This document shows, in pieces, positions 52,140 to 60,890 of a stretch of DNA of 64,000 bases. This stretch comes from Gemmatimonadetes bacterium SCN 70-22. Lineage in GTDB: Bacteria; Gemmatimonadota; Gemmatimonadetes; Gemmatimonadales; Gemmatimonadaceae. Each line of letters opens with the position of its first letter. Position 1 is the first letter of the stretch. A program made the position numbers and the translations under genes. Location: contig MEDZ01000002.1 of assembly GCA_001724275.1 (NCBI GenBank), positions 186,001-250,000 of the forward strand, read 5' to 3'. The notes under the pieces are model-generated. The model was not told where the DNA came from, ran no database searches, and was given only the letters and a program-made list of their open reading frames with translations.

Positions 52140-53440
52140 GCGCGCGTCCGATGTCGGCGGCATGGATGGAGCGCGCCACCCGAGTCATCCCGGGCGGCGT
52201 GAGCTCGCCGGTTCGCGCCTTCCGCGCCGTCGGCGGGACCCCCCTGGTGATGCGCGCCGGCCTGGGCGCCGAGATCGAGGACGTGGATGGCCGTCGCTAC
52301 GTCGATTTCGTCTGCTCGTGGGGACCGCTCATCCTGGGACACGCACACCCTGAAGTGCAGCCCGCGATCGTCGCCGCGGTGGCGCGCGGGACGACGTTCG
52401 GTGCCCCGTGCGAGCCGGAGATCGAGCTCGCCGAGCACATCGTCGCCTCCTACCCGGGGCTGGAGCAGGTCCGATTCGTCTCGTCCGGGACCGAGGCGAC
52501 GATGAGCGCGATCCGCGTGGCGCGCGGCTTCACCGGACGCGACCGCATCATCAAGTTCTCCGGGTGCTACCACGGGCATGCCGATCCGCTCCTCGTCGCG
52601 GCCGGGTCGGGACTCGTCACATACGGTCGCCCGTCGTCGGCGGGAGTCCCCGAGGGCTTTGCCCGCGAGACCGTGGTCCTCCCGCTCGACGACGAGGAGC
52701 GCCTGGTGAGCTACCTCCGCGAGCACGGCGACCAGGTGGCGGCCGTCATCATCGAGCCCGTGCCGGCCAACAACGGCTTGTTGCTGCAGCGCATGGAGTT
52801 CCTCCAGACGCTGCGTCGCGAGACGGCGCGCGCTGGAGCCATCCTCATCTTCGACGAGGTGATCAGCGGCTTTCGCATCGCCCGCGGCGGCGCAGCAGAG
52901 TTCCTTGGCATCACCCCGGACCTGGCGACGTTCGGCAAGGTGATCGGCGGCGGGCTCCCGGTGGGCGCGTTCGGCGGGCGTCGCGAGATCATGCGGCAGC
53001 TGGCTCCCGAGGGTCCGGTGTACCAGGCGGGGACGCTCTCGGGGAACGCCGTGGCGATGTCGGCCGGGCTCGCGACGCTTCGCGTCCTGGAGCGCGAGAA
53101 CGGGTGGGCGCGCCTCGAGGAGACTGGGCGCACGCTCGACGCGATGATTCGCCCGGTGCTCGCCCGTGCGCCGTTCCCGGCGAGCTTCGCGAGACTCGGC
53201 TCCCTCTTCTGGATGTCGTTGCAGCCGGGAGAGCCTCCGCGGTCTGCCGAGCGTGTCGAGAGTGCCGCCGCCGAGCGCTACCGCCCCGTCTTTCACGCGC
53301 TCCTGGAGGCGGGAGTCGCCATCGCGCCGTCCGCGTACGAGGTCGGCTTCCTGTCGCTGGCGCACGGCGAGGCGCATCTTGCTCGCCTGCGCGATGCCCT
53401 CGAGGGTGCCCTGGCCATGCTCCCCCGCCGAGATCGATGA
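52136..53440 (+). CDS. hemL: Glutamate-1-semialdehyde 2,1-aminomutase
   Basis: A 434-residue class III PLP enzyme converting glutamate-1-semialdehyde to 5-aminolevulinate. Signatures are RVIPGGVSSPVRAFRAVGGT, VRFVSSGTEATMSAIRVARG, YHGHADPLLVAAGSG, LIFDEVISGFR and the PLP lysine Lys268 in TFGKVIGGGLPVGAFGG. The GTG start at 52136 is preceded by GGAGG and overlaps the hemB stop by four bases; ATG at 52151 is a less likely start. Its TGA overlaps the ATG of the histidine kinase gene. Confidence 0.96.
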   Translation: MSARPMSAAWMERATRVIPGGVSSPVRAFRAVGGTPLVMRAGLGAEIEDVDGRRYVDFVCSWGPLILGHAHPEVQPAIVAAVARGTTFGAPCEPEIELAEHIVASYPGLEQVRFVSSGTEATMSAIRVARGFTGRDRIIKFSGCYHGHADPLLVAAGSGLVTYGRPSSAGVPEGFARETVVLPLDDEERLVSYLREHGDQVAAVIIEPVPANNGLLLQRMEFLQTLRRETARAGAILIFDEVISGFRIARGGAAEFLGITPDLATFGKVIGGGLPVGAFGGRREIMRQLAPEGPVYQAGTLSGNAVAMSAGLATLRVLERENGWARLEETGRTLDAMIRPVLARAPFPASFARLGSLFWMSLQPGEPPRSAERVESAAAERYRPVFHALLEAGVAIAPSAYEVGFLSLAHGEAHLARLRDALEGALAMLPRRDR

Positions 53441-54525
53441 CCGCCTCGCCGTCCCGCCGAGTACGCGCCACCCAGGTCGGGCTTCTCGTCCTGCTGGTCG
53501 TCTGTAGCGCGCAGCTCGCGTACTGGATGTTCGACGAGGTGCGCTATACGGCCGACGTGAAGACGCGCCTGCGCGTGGCATACGAGGCGGAGGTGGAGTC
53601 GGCGCGCGCCCTCGTGCGAGCGGGAATGCCCTGGCACGAGATCGCGTACGCCTACCCGCAGGTCAAGTTGTCGGCGGACTCGGTCACCCTCGTGCTCGAC
53701 CCCAACGTGGCCGAGCGTCTGGAGGCCGAGCGGGATCACCGTCTCAACCGCTACGGGTGGGAAGGGGCATTCTTCCTCGCCGTCCTTCTTGCCTCGATGA
53801 CCATCGTCGTTCACGCCGTTCGCGAGGATGCCGCGCTGCGGCGCCGACAGGAGGAGTTCCTCGCCGCCGTGTCCCACGAACTCAAGAGCCCTCTTGCAAG
53901 CCTCCGTTTGTCTGCCGAGACGCTCGCCCTGCGGGACCCCCCTGCGGCGCGGCGCATCGAGCTGGTGCACCGGCTGCTGGCCGACCTCGGGCGCCTGCAG
54001 CGCGTGATCTCCAACCTGCTGGAGACGTCGCGCCTCTCGGCCGCTGAATTGCGTGGCGCGCCGCAGCCCACGGTGCTGGCCCACGCCGTGGCCGACGTGG
54101 TGGGTGAGATGCAGGACCAGGAGGAAGGGGCGGCGCGACTGCGCGTGGACGTCCCCGAACAACTGGTGATCGTGGCCGATCCGGAGGGGTTGCACGCGCT
54201 GCTGCGGAACCTCATGCACAACGCCCTCAAGGCCACCAGCGACGGCGGGGATGTCTCGGTGCGCGCGTGGGAGGCCGTCGACGGCGTGCATCTCGAGGTT
54301 CGCGACACGGGGATCGGCTTTCCGCCGGAGGAGGCGTCGCGCCTGTTCGACAAGTTCTATCGCGTCACGGGTGACGCGAGCGATCGGGCTGCTGGCACGG
54401 GGCTCGGCCTCTATCTCGTGCGGCGCTTTGCCGAGCTCGATGGCGGGACGGTGACCGCCCACAGCGAGGGGCCGGGGTACGGCGCCCGCTTCACCGTGAC
54501 GTGGCCCCTCGCCCAGCGCACATGA
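53437..54525 (+). CDS. Membrane sensor histidine kinase within the heme operon
   Basis: A 362-residue kinase. Two membrane helices (residues about 14-32, VGLLVLLVVCSAQLAYWMF, and 108-127, WEGAFFLAVLLASMTIVVHA) flank a periplasmic segment of about 75 residues with no recognised domain. The HisKA motif has His147 in AAVSHELKSPLASL, followed by the ATP-binding N box (LRNLMHNALKA), G1 (VRDTGIGFP), F region (LFDKFYRV) and G2 (GTGLGLYLV). It overlaps hemL and the response regulator by four bases each, so its dose tracks heme enzymes. The signal sensed is unknown; heme, a porphyrin or a redox cue are hypotheses from context. Confidence 0.93.
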   Translation: MTASPSRRVRATQVGLLVLLVVCSAQLAYWMFDEVRYTADVKTRLRVAYEAEVESARALVRAGMPWHEIAYAYPQVKLSADSVTLVLDPNVAERLEAERDHRLNRYGWEGAFFLAVLLASMTIVVHAVREDAALRRRQEEFLAAVSHELKSPLASLRLSAETLALRDPPAARRIELVHRLLADLGRLQRVISNLLETSRLSAAELRGAPQPTVLAHAVADVVGEMQDQEEGAARLRVDVPEQLVIVADPEGLHALLRNLMHNALKATSDGGDVSVRAWEAVDGVHLEVRDTGIGFPPEEASRLFDKFYRVTGDASDRAAGTGLGLYLVRRFAELDGGTVTAHSEGPGYGARFTVTWPLAQRT

Positions 54526-55247
54526 TGAGCACTCCCGCCCGCATCCTCCTGGTGGAGGACGAGATCAACCTCGCTCGTGGCATCCGTGAGAACCTGGAGG
54601 CCGAGGGCTACAGCGTGGAGGCCGTCGTCGACGGGCTCACTGCCCTCGACCGCATCCGCCGCAAGGAATACGGCCTCGTCATTCTCGACGTGATGCTTCC
54701 CGGCATGGACGGCTTCACCGTGTGCGAGACGGCGCGCCGCGAAGGACGCGACATTCCCGTCTTGTTCCTGACGGCGCGCGGAGGCGGCGACGACCGCATC
54801 CGCGGGCTCGAGGCCGGGGGTGATGACTACCTGCCCAAGCCGTTCCAGCTGCGCGAGCTCCTGCTGCGCGTGGCCGTCATCCTGCGCCGTCGCTCGCGCT
54901 ACGACGCGATGACCGCGCTCGAGCCCGTGGTCCGCTTCGGCGGCAACGAGTTCGACTTCCGCAGCTTTCGCGGCCGTTCGTGGGACGGCAGCGACCAGAT
55001 CCTGACACAGAAGGAAGCCATGATCCTCAAGGTCCTCGCCGAGCGCGAAGGAGAGGTCGTCTGGCGCGATGACATCCTCGAGAAGGTGTGGGGTGACGAC
55101 GTCCTCCCCTCGTCGCGCACGATCGACAACTTCATCGTCCGGCTGCGCAAGCGCTTCGAGCCGGACCCCGAGCACCCGCGTCACTTCCACACCATTCGCG
55201 GCATCGGTTACCGCTTCACCGCGGCGGACGAGGAGGAGGGGCGATGA
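54522..55247 (+). CDS. OmpR-family response regulator within the heme operon
   Basis: A 241-residue regulator. The receiver domain begins ARILLVEDEINLARGIRENL, with phospho-acceptor Asp56 in LVILDVMLPGMDGF, Thr in LFLTARGG and Lys in YLPKPFQLRE. The C-terminal winged helix ends SRTIDNFIVRLRKRFEPDPE and HFHTIRGIGYRF, as in OmpR/PhoB proteins. Start codons ATG 54522 and 54525 are both possible; the first overlaps the kinase stop. The next gene, hemE, starts inside its stop codon. Targets are unknown; the heme operon itself is an obvious candidate. Confidence 0.95.
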   Translation: MMSTPARILLVEDEINLARGIRENLEAEGYSVEAVVDGLTALDRIRRKEYGLVILDVMLPGMDGFTVCETARREGRDIPVLFLTARGGGDDRIRGLEAGGDDYLPKPFQLRELLLRVAVILRRRSRYDAMTALEPVVRFGGNEFDFRSFRGRSWDGSDQILTQKEAMILKVLAEREGEVVWRDDILEKVWGDDVLPSSRTIDNFIVRLRKRFEPDPEHPRHFHTIRGIGYRFTAADEEEGR

Positions 55248-56263
55248 GCTCGATCCTCCTGTCGGCGCTGCGCGGCGAGGCGACCCCCCGCCGGCCGCTG
55301 TGGGTGATGCGGCAGGCCGGACGCTACCTCCCCGAGTATCGCGCCCTGCGGGCGAAGCACTCGTTCGAGGAGCTGTCGGGGAGCGCCGAGCTGGCCGCCG
55401 AGGTGACGTTGCAGCCGCTGGCCCGCTTTCCGCTGGACGCGGCGATCATCTTCGCCGACCTCATGAGCCCTGTCGGGGCGCTGGGGCTCGACGTGCGCTT
55501 CGACCCCGGTCCGATCCTCGCGCGCCCCGTGCGCACCGCGGCCGACGTCGACGCCCTGCGCGACCCGTCGCCCGGGGAGATCGCCCCCGAGGTGGCGCAG
55601 GCATTGCACCTGGTGAAACCCTCGCTCCCCCCCGGCACCGCGCTCCTGGGCTTCGCCGGTGCGCCGTGGTCGCTGGCGGCGTACCTCGTGCAGGGGCGCG
55701 GGAGCCCGGGCTTCCCCGCGCTTCGCGCGCTCGCCGCGCGCGACCCGGGGCTGCTCCACGCCTTGCTCGAGAAGCTCACCACGCTCGCCATCCGCTACGT
55801 GGGGAAGCAGGCCGAGGCCGGCGCCGACGCCGTGCAGCTTTTCGACACGTGGGCGGGGGTCTTGTCGCATGCCGACTGGGCACGCCTGGTGCGGCCGCAC
55901 ATCGCCCGCTTTCTCGCCGAGACCGAGGCGTTTGGCATCCCACGCATCCTGTTCGTGCAGGATGCGTCGCACCTCGTGGACGGCTACGCAGCGCTTCCCT
56001 CGGAGGGGCTCGCCGTCGACTGGCGTGAGGACCTGGCGGCGCTGCACCGGCGCATCGTCCCCGGCCGCGCGCTGCAGGGGAACCTCGACCCCGCCGTCCT
56101 CCTCGCCGGCCCCGAGGCCACCGCAGCGGCGGCGCGCGACCTCCTGGCCCGCGTCCCTCCGCATTCTCACATCGTCAACCTCGGGCACGGGATCCTTCCC
56201 GAGACCCCGATCGAAAGCGTGCAGGCACTGGTCGACACGGTGCATGCCGAGGTCCTGCCATGA
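55244..56263 (+). CDS. hemE: Uroporphyrinogen decarboxylase
   Basis: A 339-residue enzyme converting uroporphyrinogen III to coproporphyrinogen III. The N-terminal signature PLWVMRQAGRYLPEYRALR is diagnostic; DAAIIFADLMSPVGALG supplies the catalytic aspartate region, and GFAGAPWSLAAYLVQG, LFDTWAGVLSHADW and NLGHGILPETPIESVQALV complete the family pattern. It is joined by four-base overlaps to the response regulator upstream and hemN downstream. Confidence 0.97.
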   Translation: MSSILLSALRGEATPRRPLWVMRQAGRYLPEYRALRAKHSFEELSGSAELAAEVTLQPLARFPLDAAIIFADLMSPVGALGLDVRFDPGPILARPVRTAADVDALRDPSPGEIAPEVAQALHLVKPSLPPGTALLGFAGAPWSLAAYLVQGRGSPGFPALRALAARDPGLLHALLEKLTTLAIRYVGKQAEAGADAVQLFDTWAGVLSHADWARLVRPHIARFLAETEAFGIPRILFVQDASHLVDGYAALPSEGLAVDWREDLAALHRRIVPGRALQGNLDPAVLLAGPEATAAAARDLLARVPPHSHIVNLGHGILPETPIESVQALVDTVHAEVLP

Positions 56264-57702
56264 TAGACACCACTTCCCACGCGCCGGGCGACGACGTGCG
56301 CCCGGTCGAGCGACGCGTCACCGCGGAGCTCATTGCGCGCCACGACCGGCCCGGCCCGCGCTACACCAGCTACCCCACGGCGGTCGAGTTCCACGAGGGA
56401 TTCACGGAGGCCGACTACCTCGGCCGCCTCGCGGTAGCCGATGCGGCGGCCGATGCGGCAGCCGACGACCCGCTGTCCATCTACATCCACCTCCCCTTCT
56501 GCGAGCAGCGCTGCCTGTTCTGCGGCTGCCACGTGATCATCACCCGTCACCGCGACGTGGCGGCGCCGTATCTCGAGCTGCTCAAGCGCGAGATCGAGCT
56601 CCTGGCCGAGCGGCTCCCCCACCGCCGCTCGTTCGCACAGTTGCACCTGGGGGGCGGGACGCCGACGTACTACACGCCGGCGCAGCTCACCGACCTCCTG
56701 ACGCACCTGTTCCGCTACTTCCATGCCGTCCCCGGCGCCGAGCTGGCGGTGGAGGCCGACCCACGCGTCACGACCCCCGAGCACATCGACGCCCTGGCCG
56801 ACCTGGGGTTCAACCGGATCTCGTTCGGCGTGCAGGACCTCACCCCCGAGGTACAGGAGGCCATCAATCGCATCCAGTCGCTGGAGCAGACCGAGCGACT
56901 CGTGAAGCACGCGCGCGCGCGCGGCTTCCGCGGGATCAACGTGGACCTCATCTACGGGCTCCCGCTGCAGACGCCGGAGAGCTTCGAGCGCACCATCGAG
57001 TCGGTGATCGGCCTCCAGCCCGACCGGGCGGCCGTCTACTCGTTCGCCTTCGTCCCCTGGGTGCGTGGACACCAGAAGAAGATCGAGGAGTCGCAGCTCC
57101 CCGACGCCCAGACGAAGGTCGCCCTCTTCGCCATCGCCCGCGAGCGCTTCCTGCGCGCCGGCTATGAACCGCTGGGGATGGACCACTTCGCGCGTCCCGA
57201 CGACGAACTGGCGAAGACGAAGCGCGATGGACGGCTGCGCCGCAACTTCCAGGGCTACTCGGTGCTGCCCGGCGACGATGTCATCGGGCTCGGCATCTCG
57301 GCCATCGGCGACGTGCGCGGCGCCTACGTGCAGAACGAGAAGAAGCTTTCCACGTACGAGGAGCGCATCAACGCCGGCTCGCTCCCGGTGGCGCGCGGGA
57401 TCATGCGCTCGGCCGACGACGAGGTGCGGCGCGTGGTGATCCACGAGCTGATGTGCAACTTCCGCGTCGACCCCGCGATGGTGGAGCGGCGATTCGGGAT
57501 CGACTTCGCCTCGTACTTCGCCGCCGACCTCGAGCGCCTGGCGCCGCATGAACGGGAAGGGTTCGTGCGCATCCGCCCCGAGGCGATCGAGGCGACCCCC
57601 ATCGGCGAGCTGTTCATCCGCAACCTCGCCATGTGCTTCGACCGCTACCAGCAGGAGAAGCACGCCGCCGAGTCGGCCCCCGTCTTCAGCCGCACGGTGT
57701 GA
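56260..57702 (+). CDS. hemN: Oxygen-independent coproporphyrinogen III oxidase
   Basis: A 480-residue radical SAM enzyme oxidising coproporphyrinogen III to protoporphyrinogen IX without oxygen. The cluster cysteines are Cys81, Cys85 and Cys88 in CEQRCLFCGCHV, as in true HemN. PRYTSYPTAVEF near the N-terminus, LHLGGGTPTYYTPAQL and GINVDLIYGLPLQTPESF are also characteristic. The full length and C-terminal domain (NFQGYSVLPGDDVIGLGISA) distinguish it from shorter HemW/HemN-like proteins. The overlap with hemE is ATGA, and its TGA shares one base with the hemY ATG. Confidence 0.96.
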   Translation: MIDTTSHAPGDDVRPVERRVTAELIARHDRPGPRYTSYPTAVEFHEGFTEADYLGRLAVADAAADAAADDPLSIYIHLPFCEQRCLFCGCHVIITRHRDVAAPYLELLKREIELLAERLPHRRSFAQLHLGGGTPTYYTPAQLTDLLTHLFRYFHAVPGAELAVEADPRVTTPEHIDALADLGFNRISFGVQDLTPEVQEAINRIQSLEQTERLVKHARARGFRGINVDLIYGLPLQTPESFERTIESVIGLQPDRAAVYSFAFVPWVRGHQKKIEESQLPDAQTKVALFAIARERFLRAGYEPLGMDHFARPDDELAKTKRDGRLRRNFQGYSVLPGDDVIGLGISAIGDVRGAYVQNEKKLSTYEERINAGSLPVARGIMRSADDEVRRVVIHELMCNFRVDPAMVERRFGIDFASYFAADLERLAPHEREGFVRIRPEAIEATPIGELFIRNLAMCFDRYQQEKHAAESAPVFSRTV

Positions 57703-59141
57703 TGGCCCCGCGGCTCGTCGTCGTCGGGGGAGGGATCTCCGGCCTCGCGGCGGCGTGGGCGGCGCGCCGGTTGGCCAGGGAGCGCGGTGACGCGCTCGAG
57801 GTCATCGTGCTCGAACGCGACGCCGAAGTCGGCGGCAAGGCTCGTTCGATCGAGCGGGACGGGTGGCTCGTGGAAGCGGGGCCGTCGGGCTTCCTTGGCG
57901 GGCGCCCGGCGATGGAGCGTCTCGTCGAGGAGGCGGGGTTGTCGCCAGATGCAATCCCGGCGGGAGTGGCGTCGAGGCGCCGCTTCATCTATCGCGCCGG
58001 GCGCATGCGGGAGATCGTGCCGAATCCCTTCGCCCTCGTGCGGCATGGCATCCTCAGCGTGCGCGGGATGGGGCGCCTGCTCGTGGAGCCGTTCGTCCGG
58101 GCGCGCCGCGACGGGGGCGACGAAGGGGTGTTCGACTTCGCCGCCCGCCGGCTCGGGAGCGAGGTAGCCGACCGCATGGTGCGCCCCATGGCGCTCGGGA
58201 TCTTCGCCGGCGACGCTCGGCGGCTGTCGTTGGCTGCCGCCTTTCCCCGCATGGCAGCGCTGGAGCGCGAGCACGGCTCCATCATCCGTGGGATGATGGC
58301 GAGGAGGGGACGCACCTCGTCGGGGACGCTGACCTCCTTCCGCCACGGGATGCAGAGCCTCCCGCTCGCCCTGGCACAGGGAGGGGCCTTCACCGTCAGG
58401 CGCAACGCGCGGGTCGAGGCCATCCGCCGCGCCACGGCGTCATCAATGCCGACCCAGCCCGCATCGGCGTCCCCGTCATGGGAAGTCGTGGTGGAAGGCG
58501 ATGGCATACCGATCCGGGCGGACGGGGTCATCCTCGCCGGTGAACCGTGGGCGATGGCCGCGCTCGTCCGCCCGCTGGACCACGCGGCCGCCGCCGAGCT
58601 CGAGGCGATTCCCTGCCCCCCGATCGCCGTGGTGGCGCTGGGTTTCGCCCCCGGGGCCACCGAGCGCATCCCAGCCGGCTTCGGCGTCCTCATCGCCCGC
58701 GACGAGGGATTCCGCATGCTCGGCAACCTCTGGGAGAGCCATCTCTATCCCGGACGCAGCCCGGAGGGGCACGTTTTGGTGCGCGCAATACTCGGCGGCG
58801 CGGTCGATCCCGACATCGGCGCGCTGTCGGACGACGCCGTGTTGCAGCTGGCGCGCGAGGAGGTCACCCGCCTCTACGGCATCACCGATCCCCCGGTCCA
58901 TGTCCGGATCGAGCGGGTGGCGCGCGCCATCCCGCAGTACGTACTCGGGCACGGCGAGCGCGTGGCGCGCATCGAGCGGGCGCTGGCGTGCTTTCCGCAC
59001 CTCGACGCCACCGGCTTCGGGCTGCGGGGGGTGGCGTTCGCCGACGCGGCATCGGACGGCGTGACGGTGGGCGAGCGCATGGCGGCGCGCCTGCTCGGCA
59101 TGCCCACGTCCATCGACGCCGCGGCCGCCATCGCCGGCTAA
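57702..59141 (+). CDS. hemY: Protoporphyrinogen oxidase, HemY type (FAD)
   Basis: A 479-residue flavoprotein oxidising protoporphyrinogen IX (or coproporphyrinogen III) with oxygen. The FAD motif is VVVGGGISGLAAAWAARRL at the N-terminus, followed by VIVLERDAEVGGKARSIE and the GPSGFLGGRPAMERLV segment of this family. The C-terminal part has the PQYVLGHGERVARIE stretch and FGLRGVAFADAASDGV as the second FAD contact. With HemH present downstream in the pathway, protoporphyrinogen is the likely substrate. It is the last gene of the operon and converges on an M28 peptidase gene. Confidence 0.93.
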   Translation: MAPRLVVVGGGISGLAAAWAARRLARERGDALEVIVLERDAEVGGKARSIERDGWLVEAGPSGFLGGRPAMERLVEEAGLSPDAIPAGVASRRRFIYRAGRMREIVPNPFALVRHGILSVRGMGRLLVEPFVRARRDGGDEGVFDFAARRLGSEVADRMVRPMALGIFAGDARRLSLAAAFPRMAALEREHGSIIRGMMARRGRTSSGTLTSFRHGMQSLPLALAQGGAFTVRRNARVEAIRRATASSMPTQPASASPSWEVVVEGDGIPIRADGVILAGEPWAMAALVRPLDHAAAAELEAIPCPPIAVVALGFAPGATERIPAGFGVLIARDEGFRMLGNLWESHLYPGRSPEGHVLVRAILGGAVDPDIGALSDDAVLQLAREEVTRLYGITDPPVHVRIERVARAIPQYVLGHGERVARIERALACFPHLDATGFGLRGVAFADAASDGVTVGERMAARLLGMPTSIDAAAAIAG

Positions 59142-59176
59142 CCCCGGCGCGCGGCACACGCGCCGGGGAACCTTTC

Positions 59177-60760
59177 CTACTGCGCCACTCGCATCGGCGG
59201 GCTCGCCTTGCGCGGAAGCGGCTCGTCACGCATCGCCGCATTGTAGGCGAACCACGCCACCACGGTCGCCATCTGCACCATGTCGTCGCGCTGCACGTGG
59301 TCCACCACGTCCATGTTGGAGTGGTGGGTGCGCGAGTTGTACTCCAGGCGCTCCTGCATGAACTGGAACCCCGGAATCCCGGCGGCGTCGAACGGGACGT
59401 GGTCGGTACTGGTCACCGAACGGGGCCCGAGCGTGGTGACCCCCAGGTCCTTGAGCGGCGCAATCCACTGCTGGAAGACCGGCTGGACCCCAAAGTTCTG
59501 CTGCAGCCACACCCCGCGAATGCGCCCCGTCCCGTTGTCGATGTTGAAGTACGCCGAGTGCCTGGCCTGCTCCGGCTTCACGGTCGCGCCGTCGGCGATG
59601 TGCTCCTTCACGTAGTGGCGCGAGCCGAGCAGCCCCTGCTCCTCGGCTCCCCACAGCCCGAGGCGGATGGTGCGGCGCGGCTGCACGCCCAGTGCCTTGA
59701 GGATGCGCAGCGCCTCCATCATCGCCGACGCCCCGGCGGCATTGTCGGTGGCACCGGTCCCCGAATGCCACGAGTCGAAATGCGCCCCCAAGAGGACGAT
59801 TTCGTCCTTCAGCCGGGGATCGGTCCCCGGCAACTCGGCGATGATGTTGAAGCCGTTCGGCGTCGCCCCCTCGTCGTGGAACTTCACCCGCACGTCGAGC
59901 TCGACCTTCACCGGGACTCCCTTCTTCAGGATGCGGACCATCCGGTTGTAGTGCTCCACGGCCAGCGTGACCTGCACCGGGACCGGGGCGGCGTTGGGCT
60001 CGCGCCCGCCCCCGCTCCCCACGAAGATCGTCCCGCCATCGACCCGCTGCGTCGTCCACGACAGGTCGCTCCCCCCGGTCGAGACGTCCGAGTCGGAGCC
60101 GCGGTCGAGCACCGCCGCCACCCCCTCGTTCACGAAGAACTGGTTCAGCTGCGCGGGCGTGACCGCCGGCCGCGCCGCGCGCCCACCGACAGCTGCAGGA
60201 ATGGGCGTCGACTCGGCCTCGGCGATGTCCTGCTCGTTCATCTTGAGGACGATCCGCCCCTCGAGCATCCGCACGTCGCGCTCTGCCTGCGGGAGGACGA
60301 TCTTCCCCTTGAGCGTCCCGCGGTACTTCTCGAAGTCGGCCGGCGTTGTGATGAGGACCTGCACCACGTCGCCGGTGATCACGCCGTTCGTCCCCGGCGT
60401 CCACGCCTTGGGATAGCCGATGAGTGGCTGGATCTGCGGGGCGATCATGTGGGCGCTGAAGCGCTCCAACGACCACCCGCGCCCGAACGGCCAGCGCTCG
60501 TAGTGCACGTTCGACAGCCCCCACTTCTTCAGCGTCTCCACCGTCCAGTCGCCCGCCTCCCTGAAGCCGGGGCTCCCCGTGAGGCGTGGCCCCTTCACGT
60601 CGGAGAGCCACGAGACCAGCTCCATGACCTGCGAACGCTGCATCCCCTCCTCCCGGATGCGGCCGAGCATCTGGTAGTCGAGCTTCTCCGGCGCCTGCGC
60701 CGACAGTGCGGGCGGGAGCGACACGAGGACGGCGAGGGCGAGCGAACGAGCGATGCGCAT
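59177..60760 (-). CDS. Exported M28-family aminopeptidase
   Basis: A secreted zinc peptidase of about 527 residues. The signal peptide is RIARSLALAVLVSLPPALSA. A protease-associated-like insert lies around residues 110-270. The catalytic part follows: VLLGAHFDSWHSGTGATDNA gives the histidine and bridging aspartate ligands, LGLWGAEEQGLLGSRHYV the catalytic glutamate pair, and YNSRTHHSNMDVVDHV the last histidine. Such enzymes release N-terminal amino acids from peptides outside the cytoplasm. The start at 60760 gives a proper signal; the frame extends to 60829. Confidence 0.9.
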   Translation of the reverse strand: MRIARSLALAVLVSLPPALSAQAPEKLDYQMLGRIREEGMQRSQVMELVSWLSDVKGPRLTGSPGFREAGDWTVETLKKWGLSNVHYERWPFGRGWSLERFSAHMIAPQIQPLIGYPKAWTPGTNGVITGDVVQVLITTPADFEKYRGTLKGKIVLPQAERDVRMLEGRIVLKMNEQDIAEAESTPIPAAVGGRAARPAVTPAQLNQFFVNEGVAAVLDRGSDSDVSTGGSDLSWTTQRVDGGTIFVGSGGGREPNAAPVPVQVTLAVEHYNRMVRILKKGVPVKVELDVRVKFHDEGATPNGFNIIAELPGTDPRLKDEIVLLGAHFDSWHSGTGATDNAAGASAMMEALRILKALGVQPRRTIRLGLWGAEEQGLLGSRHYVKEHIADGATVKPEQARHSAYFNIDNGTGRIRGVWLQQNFGVQPVFQQWIAPLKDLGVTTLGPRSVTSTDHVPFDAAGIPGFQFMQERLEYNSRTHHSNMDVVDHVQRDDMVQMATVVAWFAYNAAMRDEPLPRKASPPMRVAQ

Positions 60761-60815
60761 GGCGGGCTCCGGAAGCGGGAGGGAGACGATACAATAGTCG
60801 CCCATGACGCAATAC

Positions 60816-60827
60816 GACGCCGGCGTC
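60816..60827. promoter_or_regulatory. Palindrome GACGCCGGCGTC
   Basis: A perfect 12-bp palindrome lies between the sulfotransferase stop and the M28 peptidase start on the minus strand. It could be the stem of a terminator for the former or an operator for the latter; nothing beyond symmetry supports either. Confidence 0.25.
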
Positions 60828-60890
60828 ATCGTCGTTGGGGGCGGGCGTACCGGGTGGGGGGCGACCGACGGGCCGGCACTGCCCGGCTCC

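Noticed and set aside
53166-54462. Antisense frames in the hemL-kinase region
   Set aside because: They overlap coupled genes with complete catalytic motifs and show only shadow composition.
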